Shown here one piece after another: positions 17,810 to 24,767 of a stretch of 64,000 nucleotides of DNA. The position numbers and the translations under genes are program-made. The stretch is taken from positions 285,759-349,758 of the forward strand of contig NZ_KK366018.1 in NCBI RefSeq assembly GCF_000686805.1, read 5' to 3'. This DNA is from Bacillus sp. UNC41MFS5 (lineage in GTDB: Bacteria; Bacillota; Bacilli; Bacillales_B; DSM-18226). The stretch's first letter is position 1, and every line of letters starts with the position of its first letter. The notes below the pieces were generated by a model. It was not told where the DNA came from, searched no databases, and saw only the letters and a program-made list of their open reading frames with translations.

Positions 17810-18982
17810 ATGAATAAACGTCGTCTCCTCCTTGGCCTGGTAATCGCGGTTACCTTTATTGGAGGAATATTAACAGGAGTCCTTTTCACCTCTAACCATA
17901 AAAAGCAAGTGCGTCCTAGTACGCTCATCATAGAAGATGCACCAAAATCAGCTATTAAGCCAAATGCAAAAGAGTTTCCTAAATTAAAAAAAGCAGCATC
18001 AAAGGTACTCATCGGTTATGTTCAGGATTATCGTGATCCAAACATGGTTGATTATTCGAAATTAACACATGTCATTTTCTCATTCGTCCATCCGACCAAG
18101 GATGGAACGGTGTTATTTAATGGCGACCAAGCTTTAAAAAATCTACGAACGGTTGTTAAAAAAGCAGACAGCCATGACACCAAAGTTATCCTTGCAATCG
18201 GTGGATGGTACCATATTAAGGGCGGAGAATCCTATAATTATTTTCAACCAGCAATCTCTAATTCTAAATCTAGAGCAAAGCTAGTGAAAGAGCTTACTAA
18301 TCTTGCAGTCCGCGAGAAGCTGGATGGTATTGATATCGATTTTGAACACCCTCGGACGACAGCTGATGCAAAAAATCTCGCTTCCTTTGCTAAAGAATTA
18401 AGCGCCCAGCTTCACCCGAAAAAGAAAGAGCTGTCTATTGCTGTTCATTCAAAAATTCATGCGGTCACGTTAACCGAGGCTGGCTTTATTAAATATGAAC
18501 CGTCCATGTTTCAATATGTCGACCATGTGAATATTATGGCCTATGATGGTCAATGGGACGGCGGATACAATGCAGCTAATTTATCGCCCTATCCGTTTAC
18601 TGAGAAAATCGTAAACTATTGGACAAATCTCTTTGATACTCATAAACTTTCAAAAGAGAAATTAGTATTGGGAGTCCCATCGTACGCCCAACCGGAAGAC
18701 CCTAAAATTAAACAGGTCTCATTTGCAGCAATTATTCAAAAAAACCCTGCGTTTGCCGGAAAGGACACCGTGAAAATGAATGGGACAACCTACCATTATA
18801 ACGGTGGTCCGACAATGAAAAAGAAAACAAGGCTAGCGCTTGATCACGGCTTTGGCGGGATGATGATGTGGGAAGTGGGTCTAGATGCGCAAGGGTCACA
18901 TAGTTTGACAGGGACAATCTTTTCAGAATTGAAAGCTTCTAATAAAGAACCAGTGAAATACTATACCGCAAAAGGCTATTAA
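17810..18982 (+). CDS. Membrane-anchored GH18 family glycosidase (chitinase-like)
   Basis: 390 residues. A signal-anchor (LLLGLVIAVTFIGGILTGVLF) has no obvious cleavage site. The TIM barrel spans about 65-375: VLIGYVQDYRDPN, HVIFSFVHP, VILAIGGW (conserved SxGG-like strand), catalytic DGIDIDFEHP (DxxDxDxE) and MAYDGQWDGGYN. All catalytic residues are present. The substrate may be chitin oligomers or GlcNAc-containing cell-wall glycans; the anchored form and the absence of chitin-binding modules favour a wall-related or spore-cortex role. GGGAGG precedes the ATG. Confidence 0.88.
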   Translation: MNKRRLLLGLVIAVTFIGGILTGVLFTSNHKKQVRPSTLIIEDAPKSAIKPNAKEFPKLKKAASKVLIGYVQDYRDPNMVDYSKLTHVIFSFVHPTKDGTVLFNGDQALKNLRTVVKKADSHDTKVILAIGGWYHIKGGESYNYFQPAISNSKSRAKLVKELTNLAVREKLDGIDIDFEHPRTTADAKNLASFAKELSAQLHPKKKELSIAVHSKIHAVTLTEAGFIKYEPSMFQYVDHVNIMAYDGQWDGGYNAANLSPYPFTEKIVNYWTNLFDTHKLSKEKLVLGVPSYAQPEDPKIKQVSFAAIIQKNPAFAGKDTVKMNGTTYHYNGGPTMKKKTRLALDHGFGGMMMWEVGLDAQGSHSLTGTIFSELKASNKEPVKYYTAKGY

Positions 18983-19000
18983 AGGCGAAGAAATCACCAA

Positions 19001-19038
19001 ACAACGCTCTGAGACTAATCGCTCTGAGCGTTGTTTTA
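19001..19038 (+). terminator. Terminator between GH18 and hmoA
   Basis: ACAACGCTC pairs with GAGCGTTGT, then TTTATT follows. The long loop has a second possible pairing (GCTCTGAG repeated). Confidence 0.65.
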
Positions 19039-19368
19039 TTATAATAACTGCTTGGCTGCAGTTTTAACCGCTTTTACTTGGTATAATCCACCTTCTGAAC
19101 TAACCATATATTCAGGCTTCGGCTTACCAAGATTTGCTTTATGGTTCGCTATATGTGCCTCACTCTTTTCCCACTGCTTCCAGTATTCCTCTGACTCCCA
19201 CCGAATCATAACAATGACTTCTTCATCCCCTCGCCTAACTTTTTTCACCATAACAGTTGAATCAATGAATCCTTCCTGTTTTTCAATCAAACCTTCTCCA
19301 CTGAATCGTTTTACGACTTGCTCTGCATTACCCTCTTTTACTGTCATTTTTCTTAACTGAACGAACAT
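19039..19368 (-). CDS. hmoA: Heme-degrading monooxygenase HmoA
   Basis: 109 residues of ABM-fold protein, almost collinear with B. subtilis HmoA (YetG): FVQLRKMTVKEGNAEQVV, RRGDEEVIVMIRWESEEYWKQWEKS and AHIANHKANLGKPKPEYM. HmoA cleaves heme to release iron in the cytoplasm. GGAGTTG precedes ATG. No Fur box was found by eye. Monocistronic, convergent with the GH18 gene. Confidence 0.9.
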   Translation of the reverse strand: MFVQLRKMTVKEGNAEQVVKRFSGEGLIEKQEGFIDSTVMVKKVRRGDEEVIVMIRWESEEYWKQWEKSEAHIANHKANLGKPKPEYMVSSEGGLYQVKAVKTAAKQLL

Positions 19369-19411
19369 AAAAACAACTCCAATCTTTTATTTAAGTTATG
19401 TCTTTTTTTGC

Positions 19412-19786
19412 TTAATCCATTTCATTCTGGTTGTTATCTAACGAATCTTTTGTAGCTATTGAAGAAATTTCCTCTTCTTCAGTTTTATTAATTGAATCGA
19501 TTGCATCCATTTCGTGAAGTTCAAATAATTGGACAAATTCGTTAATGATCATATCTATTGCTTTTAATTCACCGACTAGAACTTGATTAATCGATTGAAA
19601 CTCTGGCGCTTCTAACTGTTTCATTATGGTAGAACGTTTTACATTCATCATCTCTAAAAATGCAATGGCTCTTCCTCGACGGAATGTTTTTGCACCTCGG
19701 TGGTGAGAATCCTTGTCTTTTCGTTTATAACCTTCACCGCGGTGAAGTCTGCCTTTGTCATGGTTCTTATATTCTTCGTTTTTCAT
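19412..19786 (-). CDS. Unknown small protein, possibly a self-regulating DNA-binding protein
   Basis: 124 residues from the ATG at 19786 (AAAGGGG upstream; an in-frame start 27 nt earlier lies within an operator). The N-terminus is very basic (HRGEGYKRKDKDSHHRGAK). The middle part (FRRGRAIAFLEMMNVKRST ... INQVLVGELKAIDMIINEFVQLFEL) is a compact helical module I do not recognise; the tail is acidic. Two GTATAC-N4-GTATAC arrays lie between its promoter region and start, suggesting tight repression, perhaps by itself. Function not known. Confidence 0.6.
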   Translation of the reverse strand: MKNEEYKNHDKGRLHRGEGYKRKDKDSHHRGAKTFRRGRAIAFLEMMNVKRSTIMKQLEAPEFQSINQVLVGELKAIDMIINEFVQLFELHEMDAIDSINKTEEEEISSIATKDSLDNNQNEMD

Positions 19787-19805
19787 ATTAAAAACCCCTT
19801 TCTGT

Positions 19806-19858
19806 GTATACAAATGTATACAAAAATGGTTACATGTATAATGTATACGAATGTATAC
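19806..19858. promoter_or_regulatory. Operator array of GTATAC palindromes
   Basis: GTATAC-AAAT-GTATAC (19806-19821) and GTATAC-GAAT-GTATAC (19843-19858) have hexamers on a 10-bp period, with a TACATGTA palindrome between them (19831-19838). They fill the space between a minus-strand TTGACT (in 19863-19870) and the Shine-Dalgarno of the downstream gene. Confidence 0.55.
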
Positions 19859-20049
19859 AAGAAGTCAATGAATATTCAAAAAATTAACCCTAATTATGGT
19901 AGATTGAAACTACTAGGTGCCTGACACCCAATTAGACACGAAATTGTAATAAATATTGGCATTTGTCGAATATTTTCCCAATTTTTTAAAGGAGAATGTC
20001 GAAAAACAGAGAATGAAATAAAGGAGGTTATATAAAGGAGGAGAAATTC

Positions 20050-20424
20050 TTGAAGAAATTAATAACAGTATTATGTGGAATCATTATTGGATTATCGTTG
20101 TTTGTTAGTACTGGGAATACAGCAAAGGCTGCAGAGACAGATGAATGTGGTTGCATAGTTTCACCAGTATTAGGAGCTGAAAAGAATAAAATTGTAGCAA
20201 CTTTATTAAGTAGTCAAGAGTTTAAGAACGTAAAACACTCACTTAAAAGTGACGGATATAGCTACAATGGAGTAAAAAAAATCGAAGTATTTATTAATCA
20301 TTCACACGATGATATTGTTATGGTCGGAGTTCCTTTTTATAATACAAAGGGCACTTTAGAGATGGCTGTATTTTTTAATGGTATCTATATGGACCCGGAT
20401 CTCATTGAAAATGATTATAATTAA
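20050..20424 (+). CDS. Small secreted protein of unknown function
   Basis: 124 residues starting at TTG with AGGAGG upstream; a second AAAGGAGG lies 17 nt further 5'. A signal peptide (KKLITVLCGIIIGLSLFVS) ends at TAKA-AE, a good signal peptidase I site. The mature protein starts with an ECGC motif and has two short beta-rich repeats, including IEVFINHSHDDIVMVGVPF and MAVFFNGIYMD. It could be an extracellular peptide precursor or inhibitor, but I recognise no family. No immunity or export gene is adjacent. Confidence 0.6.
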   Translation: MKKLITVLCGIIIGLSLFVSTGNTAKAAETDECGCIVSPVLGAEKNKIVATLLSSQEFKNVKHSLKSDGYSYNGVKKIEVFINHSHDDIVMVGVPFYNTKGTLEMAVFFNGIYMDPDLIENDYN

Positions 20425-20466
20425 ATAACAAAATCCCTTTCCATAGCGGAAAGGATTTGTTATTTA
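20422..20466. terminator. Bidirectional terminator
   Basis: A long, nearly perfect inverted repeat, AAATAACAAAATCCCTTTCC against GGAAAGGATTTGTTATTT (two single-base bulges), lies between convergent genes. Both strands exit through A/T-rich arms. Confidence 0.8.
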
Positions 20467-20473
20467 ATCCAAT

Positions 20474-21250
20474 TCACCCAAATTGCCAAACACTATGACT
20501 CAAATTTCCGTAGCGGAAACTGCGATGCAGCAGCTTTGCTTTTTGACTATCGTCGGCAGCTCCCATTGCATAGAAAATTGGGATGAAGTGTTCATTGCCA
20601 TAACGTGGTACAGCATATTCAGCATTAGGTGCAAGGGAATCATATTTAAATAATGACGCCAGGTCCCAATTATTTAAGTGCTGAGCCAACCAATCGTCAA
20701 ATTCAAGAGCCCATTGATCAATTTCATTATCTGCCCATTTCACTGCTCTCAGGTTATGGACTGTCCCTCCACTTGCAATGATTAATATATCAATTGCTCT
20801 TAATGAGGCTAAGCTTTTTCCTACTTTATATTGATCTTCCGGTTTAAGATTCGGATTAACGGACATCGAAATGACAGGGATATCTGCATTCGGATACAAC
20901 ATTCGAAGTACTACCCATGCCCCATGATCAAGGCCGCGGTTCGTTTCTACTTCAAATGGGACTCCGTTTTTCGCGAACAAGTCTTTAATTTCTTGTGAAA
21001 CCTGGTGGTCCCCTTTAGCCGGATATTTAATTGTGTATAACTCCGGGTCGAAGCCACCAAAATCATAAATGGTGTCATATGTGTCGACTTCGCTTACTTT
21101 TTGCATCGATGATTCCCAGTGCGCTGAAAACAATATAATTGCTTTCGGCCTAGGCTGAGTTTGACCGAGCTGGCTTAGAAACTGAGTATACTCATTATTC
21201 TCAACTGCTAATAATGGTGCTCCATGCGCAATAAAAAAAGATGGCATCAT
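20474..21250 (-). CDS. Extradiol ring-cleavage dioxygenase, 4,5-DOPA dioxygenase (LigB) type
   Basis: 258 residues, resembling E. coli YgiD and plant DODA: PSFFIAHGAPLLAVENNEY carries the first metal His, then ILFSAHWES, GLDHGAWVVLRMLYPNADIPV and IIASGGTVHNLRAVKW provide the other ligands. The expected reaction is non-haem Fe(II) or Zn-dependent opening of a catechol ring. It is last of a three-gene unit with a DoxX protein and an esterase-like hydrolase, resembling Bacillus quinone/catechol resistance operons. The physiological substrate is inferred as catechol or hydroquinone. Confidence 0.85.
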   Translation of the reverse strand: MMPSFFIAHGAPLLAVENNEYTQFLSQLGQTQPRPKAIILFSAHWESSMQKVSEVDTYDTIYDFGGFDPELYTIKYPAKGDHQVSQEIKDLFAKNGVPFEVETNRGLDHGAWVVLRMLYPNADIPVISMSVNPNLKPEDQYKVGKSLASLRAIDILIIASGGTVHNLRAVKWADNEIDQWALEFDDWLAQHLNNWDLASLFKYDSLAPNAEYAVPRYGNEHFIPIFYAMGAADDSQKAKLLHRSFRYGNLSHSVWQFG

Positions 21251-21265
21251 ATTTACATCCCCCTT

Positions 21266-21706
21266 TTAATTATTATAGCTTTTTGATAAAGAAGTAGTTT
21301 CTTCCTTCTGACCTTTGAAAATGAGTTGATCAAGTGCAAACATTTTACTGCCATTAATCGCAATAAACAAAGCCATAGCTAGGAAAGCCAAATCTAATTC
21401 ATAACCAGCCATTTGTCCGTTTCCTAAAAATCCTACGGCTAGTTTTACTTTAACGATTGCACCAATCATTAGTAACGAAAATAGAGCTGAGACAATTCGA
21501 CTGCCTAAACCTATAACTAATGCGGCTCCGCCAATCATTTCTACTGTAGCCACTCCATAGGCTAAGAAACCTGGTAACCCAATACTGTCAAACCAGCCAA
21601 CGATATTTTCAATTCCACCTTGAAATTTAACTAACCCATGTACAAAGAATGTAATACCTAAAACGACTCTTAAAATTAATGTGCTAACTTCGAATTTTTT
21701 TAACAT
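21266..21706 (-). CDS. DoxX family membrane protein (MhqP/CatD-like)
   Basis: 146 residues with four membrane helices and the DoxX signature (LRVVLGITFFVHGLVKFQGG, GVATVEMIGGAALVIGLGSRI). DoxX-like proteins MhqP and CatD of Bacillus are co-expressed with thiol-dependent dioxygenases under quinone stress. This gene lies 15 nt upstream of an extradiol dioxygenase, which fits. AAGGGGAAA precedes ATG. Confidence 0.82.
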   Translation of the reverse strand: MLKKFEVSTLILRVVLGITFFVHGLVKFQGGIENIVGWFDSIGLPGFLAYGVATVEMIGGAALVIGLGSRIVSALFSLLMIGAIVKVKLAVGFLGNGQMAGYELDLAFLAMALFIAINGSKMFALDQLIFKGQKEETTSLSKSYNN

Positions 21707-21730
21707 GATTATTTTCCCCTTTTATTATCA

Positions 21731-22375
21731 TTATTTTTCTACTTTTTCCATTAACCAGTTCATGAAATCACGATGGTTATCCAATGAGATGGTGTGTCCT
21801 TCTTGGTAGGTTTTAAAGGTGACATTTGCCCCTAAACCACTAAAATACTCATTATTTGCCAATCCCCAATCAAATGGAAGAACCTGATCCATTTCACCAT
21901 GGGAAATAAACAAGGACAGATTATCAACTGAGTGGATTTCGTACTCTTCTTTTACAAAAGCAGGAATGTATCCACTTAGTGCAATAATTCCCTTTATTCG
22001 GCTGCCCAATGTTAATCCAAGCGTCATCGACAAAATTGCTCCCTGACTAAAGCCAAGTAAGAACAATTGGCTCTCATCCAATGGATATTCCTTGCAGGCA
22101 TAATCAATAAAACTTGTTAGTTTACGGATTCCTTCATCAAACACTTCCCGGTGCGGTTTTCCATATCCTTGAATCGTAAAAAACGAATAGCCTGGAGGTT
22201 GTGGAATATGACCACGGATACTAAAAATGTAAAAACGGTCTTCTAAGCCGTTTACTAATGACAGCATATTTTGTTCATTACTGCCAATCCCATGCATTAA
22301 AAACAACGCAGGATAAGTTTTTCCAGGTTCAGTCTGTGTTGGACGACGAAGCTCATAAATCATCGGTGAATTCAT
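21731..22375 (-). CDS. Alpha/beta hydrolase, carboxylesterase/phospholipase-like
   Basis: About 214 residues from ATG 22375 (AAAGGA 7 nt upstream; the ATG at 22399 has a poorer site). Fold markers: LFLMHGIGSNEQNM oxyanion region, GFSQGAILS nucleophile Ser, a late Asp in ISHGEMDQVLPF and His in YQEGHTISLD. It belongs to the same broad group as MhqD, an esterase of the quinone-stress regulon, but is a separate paralogue from the mhqD-like gene at 38107-38715. It is first of the three-gene detoxification-like unit. Confidence 0.82.
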   Translation of the reverse strand: MNSPMIYELRRPTQTEPGKTYPALFLMHGIGSNEQNMLSLVNGLEDRFYIFSIRGHIPQPPGYSFFTIQGYGKPHREVFDEGIRKLTSFIDYACKEYPLDESQLFLLGFSQGAILSMTLGLTLGSRIKGIIALSGYIPAFVKEEYEIHSVDNLSLFISHGEMDQVLPFDWGLANNEYFSGLGANVTFKTYQEGHTISLDNHRDFMNWLMEKVEK

Positions 22376-22404
22376 CCTATCATCCTTTCTTTTAAACATA
22401 TATT

Positions 22405-22461
22405 CCTAATATTATTAGGATGGCTGTTTATATGATTACTTACCCTTAATTCAAATTAAGG
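22405..22461 (-). promoter_or_regulatory. Promoter with two palindromic operators
   Basis: Minus strand TTGAAT (22454-22449), 16 nt, TATAAA (22432-22427). The -35 is inside the palindrome CCTTAATT-CA-AATTAAGG (22444-22461), and CCTAATA-T-TATTAGG (22405-22419) lies just downstream of the -10. This arrangement suggests repression of the esterase/DoxX/dioxygenase unit, possibly by a MarR-type regulator. It does not match the MhqR box. Confidence 0.55.
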
Positions 22462-22633
22462 AATTTGAATCGAAATAAATAAAAAAGATTCATATAAAGA
22501 AACTAATAGATAAAAAAGATATCCACATCGAAAGTTTTCTAATGTGAATCTTTGTTGTTTATAGAATAACAAGAGAATCGTTATAATGTCAATAATTATT
22601 TTCTAATATATAAACTTGTTTTATATTAGAATA

Positions 22634-22661
22634 CAAAAAATAGGAACCAAGTTGGTTCCTA
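22634..22661 (-). terminator. Terminator after alpha/beta hydrolase
   Basis: TAGGAACCAA and TTGGTTCCTA form a compact stem, and the minus strand exits through TTTTTT. Confidence 0.82.
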
Positions 22662-22670
22662 TAATCTACC

Positions 22671-23456
22671 TTATAGAGGTGCTAAAAATCCCTGTATCTC
22701 AGAAATAAGTTCCATCGGATTTTCAAACATACTCATATGACCAGAATCTTTAATTTTAGCTTGCTTTATATTCGCTTTACTTACAGAAAATGTTTTTTCT
22801 ACTGGAATGATTTGATCCTGTTCCCCTGCAACTAAGAGAATGGGCAATGTCGAGGATTCTAATACTCGATTCCGGTCTGGCCGGTCCTTCATCGCATTAA
22901 GCGCATCAATCGCCCCCTCTGCTGAAGTAGCATAGCCAATTTCCATTGCAGTACCAACATAATTCTCATCCTGATTTTCCTGCGAAAATAATTTTGGGAC
23001 CAATCCGTCAATGAGCGAGTAGATTCCCGACCGGTTTACTTTATCAATATTGACGACCCTGGCTTTTTTCGCTTCTTCCGAATCTGGAAAGGCGGTTGAA
23101 TGAATAAGCGAATATCCGTTTAATTGACCAGTGTACTTTTCTGCAAAAGCCAGCGTGATGTACCCGCCTAATGAGTGACCAAACATTGTTACTTCCGTTA
23201 AATTTAATGCATCCAAAAGATTTTTCACTTGATCAGCCATATTTTCAATCGTGCTGCTACCTTGAAGAGGATCTGACTGTCCATGTCCAGGAAGGTCCGG
23301 TGCTATCACCCTGTAATTAGCTGACAATGTAGGAATTACAAACTCCCAATAGCTAGAACTCCCACAAAAGCCATGCAGAAGCACGATTGGCTTCCCTTCT
23401 CCACTATCTATGTACGCTACCGTTGAATCTTTAGCTTTGAGTTTCTTAGTTTCCAT
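22671..23456 (-). CDS. Alpha/beta-fold hydrolase
   Basis: About 261 residues. LLHGFCGSSSYWEFVIP (oxyanion His-Gly), FGHSLGGYITLAFAEKY with nucleophile Ser, LVAGEQDQIIP with the acid, and KDSGHMSMFENP with the catalytic His form a full triad. The ATG at 23456 is preferred for GGGGTGA upstream, over a GTG nine bases earlier. Substrate unknown. The small gene upstream is 22 nt away and probably co-transcribed. Confidence 0.85.
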   Translation of the reverse strand: METKKLKAKDSTVAYIDSGEGKPIVLLHGFCGSSSYWEFVIPTLSANYRVIAPDLPGHGQSDPLQGSSTIENMADQVKNLLDALNLTEVTMFGHSLGGYITLAFAEKYTGQLNGYSLIHSTAFPDSEEAKKARVVNIDKVNRSGIYSLIDGLVPKLFSQENQDENYVGTAMEIGYATSAEGAIDALNAMKDRPDRNRVLESSTLPILLVAGEQDQIIPVEKTFSVSKANIKQAKIKDSGHMSMFENPMELISEIQGFLAPL

Positions 23457-23477
23457 AGGCTTCACCCCAGAGTTTGT

Positions 23478-23726
23478 TCAGCTAATTTGTTCTTCACTAT
23501 TATCGTTACTTAATAATATTCTTTTATTTGGGATTAATGTTAAGTTTGATTTTTTCAATAAATAGTCTAAATGCTCAATTGGCATGGAACCATGCCCCTT
23601 ACTATCTGCAAGTGTAAATTGAACAGTGACGCCATTATAACTCTTAACTGTAAAAGATTCTGCAGAATTGAAAAAACTTTTAATACCTTGAGATATTTGA
23701 TATTTAGTACCTTCTTCAATTAACAT
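23478..23726 (-). CDS. Small conserved-looking protein, unknown
   Basis: 82 residues, soluble, mixed alpha/beta (KYQISQGIKSFFNSAESFTVKSYNGVTVQFTLAD, then HLDYLLKKSNLTLIPNK). AAAGGAG 7 nt before ATG supports translation. It lies directly upstream of the alpha/beta hydrolase. No family recognised. Confidence 0.6.
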   Translation of the reverse strand: MLIEEGTKYQISQGIKSFFNSAESFTVKSYNGVTVQFTLADSKGHGSMPIEHLDYLLKKSNLTLIPNKRILLSNDNSEEQIS

Positions 23727-23819
23727 GATATTGCTCCTTTATAGATGTTCTTCATAAGTAGTATGCCTAGAAAGGTTATATACATACATATTTTTTCCAA
23801 TTGAAATTTATGAAGCAAA

Positions 23820-23850
23820 AAAGAGAGAGCTTCAAACATCCCTCTCCGAT
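23820..23850 (-). terminator. Probable terminator after DUF1292 gene
   Basis: On the minus strand GGAGAGGG and CTCTCTC can pair over about 10 nt, followed by TTTTTT. The stem is short and imperfect. Confidence 0.5.
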
Positions 23851-23857
23851 GGTTATA

Positions 23858-24139
23858 TTACTCTTCCATTCCCTCTTCTTCATCCATCATGGCATCAAAC
23901 GCCTCAGAAACCTTGTCGAACTCTTCATCACTTTCGATAGCGGCTAAATCACCTTCATCATCGACTTTCATAAAAAAGATATCAATATCTTCCTCAGATT
24001 CCTGCCTAATTTCGTCCGCAAACCCGACAGCAACATAGTCTGTACCCTCTATTGTCATGACCCCAAGCACTTCAACTTCTTGTTCTTCACCATTTTCATC
24101 CGTAATCGTAAAAATTTCTTGAACTTCAATTTTACTCAT
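23858..24139 (-). CDS. DUF1292 domain protein (YrzB-like)
   Basis: 93 residues, very acidic. The DUF1292 pattern is clear: FTITDENGEEQEVEVLGVMTIEGTDYVAVGFAD, then IDIFFMKVDDEGDLAAIESDEEFDKVSEAFDAMM. Small cytoplasmic proteins of this family are common in Firmicutes (B. subtilis YrzB); their role is unknown. Here it stands alone rather than beside the ruvX/alaS locus, so it is probably a paralogue. Confidence 0.8.
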   Translation of the reverse strand: MSKIEVQEIFTITDENGEEQEVEVLGVMTIEGTDYVAVGFADEIRQESEEDIDIFFMKVDDEGDLAAIESDEEFDKVSEAFDAMMDEEEGMEE

Positions 24140-24281
24140 TATACGTTCAACTTCCTTTAAAAGTATTTTCTTAACACAGTATCCCTAAAAAGTTGGAGTT
24201 TATTCGAAAACATGTATTTCCATTATATATTCGACAAAAATCTTATATAATTAGTTCATAACGCTTGCTAAGGAGAATCCT

Positions 24282-24581
24282 ATGAATCCAAAACAGTTAG
24301 AAGAAAAAATAATCGAAAACTATCGTGGCGAAGAGAAAATGATGATTCTCGTCTTTGCTCAATGGTGTGTGAATCATGACCTTGATCCAGAAGAGTTATA
24401 TTTACAAGCCTATCCTAATCAGGGTTCTAATCCAGCTTTACGAGAGGCCATTGAGTTAACTGTATCAAAAGAAGAAGCTGGAGAAGTCAGCGACCAAACG
24501 TTGCTTGGTGTGTTATCGTTGTTTGGCAATGATGATCTTGCGTTTGTGGTTACGGAAGAGATCAACAAACTGAAGAAATAA
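24282..24581 (+). CDS. Small conserved Bacillus protein (YxiS-like)
   Basis: 99 residues, helical and soluble. MMILVFAQWCVNHDLDPEELYLQAYPNQGSNPALREAIEL is a pattern I associate with B. subtilis YxiS, from memory only. AAGGAG precedes the ATG. Function unknown. It is followed by an AT-rich region with repeated TTTTGTACAA-like blocks. Confidence 0.6.
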   Translation: MNPKQLEEKIIENYRGEEKMMILVFAQWCVNHDLDPEELYLQAYPNQGSNPALREAIELTVSKEEAGEVSDQTLLGVLSLFGNDDLAFVVTEEINKLKK

Positions 24582-24584
24582 CAT

Positions 24585-24705
24585 TTTGTGCAATTTTTGA
24601 GTGGTTTTGTGCGGATTTCGGGTCATTTTGTACCAATTTATGAAGTTAAGTACAAATAACGATTAGTTTTGTACAAATTTTAAGGATTTTTGTACAATAA
24701 GACAT
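24585..24705. repeat. Degenerate TTTTGTACAA block repeats
   Basis: Six blocks of the form TTTTGTGCAA, TTTTGTGCGG, TTTTGTACCA, TTAAGTACAA, TTTTGTACAA and TTTTGTACAA are spaced 16-25 nt apart in the intergenic space. No coding potential seen. Confidence 0.5.
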
Positions 24706-24725
24706 TTTCTTCCAGTATTTTTTCC

Positions 24726-24765
24726 AATAAAGCAGACATAGTTCACTAGCTATGTCTGCTTTATT
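24726..24765. terminator. Bidirectional terminator
   Basis: The arms 24726-24741 and 24750-24765 pair perfectly over 16 bp with an 8-nt loop, between convergent genes. Confidence 0.85.
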
Positions 24766-24767
24766 AC

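Noticed and set aside
24585..24705. CRISPR-like array
   Set aside because: Blocks are about 10 nt and degenerate, spacing varies, and no cas genes are near.
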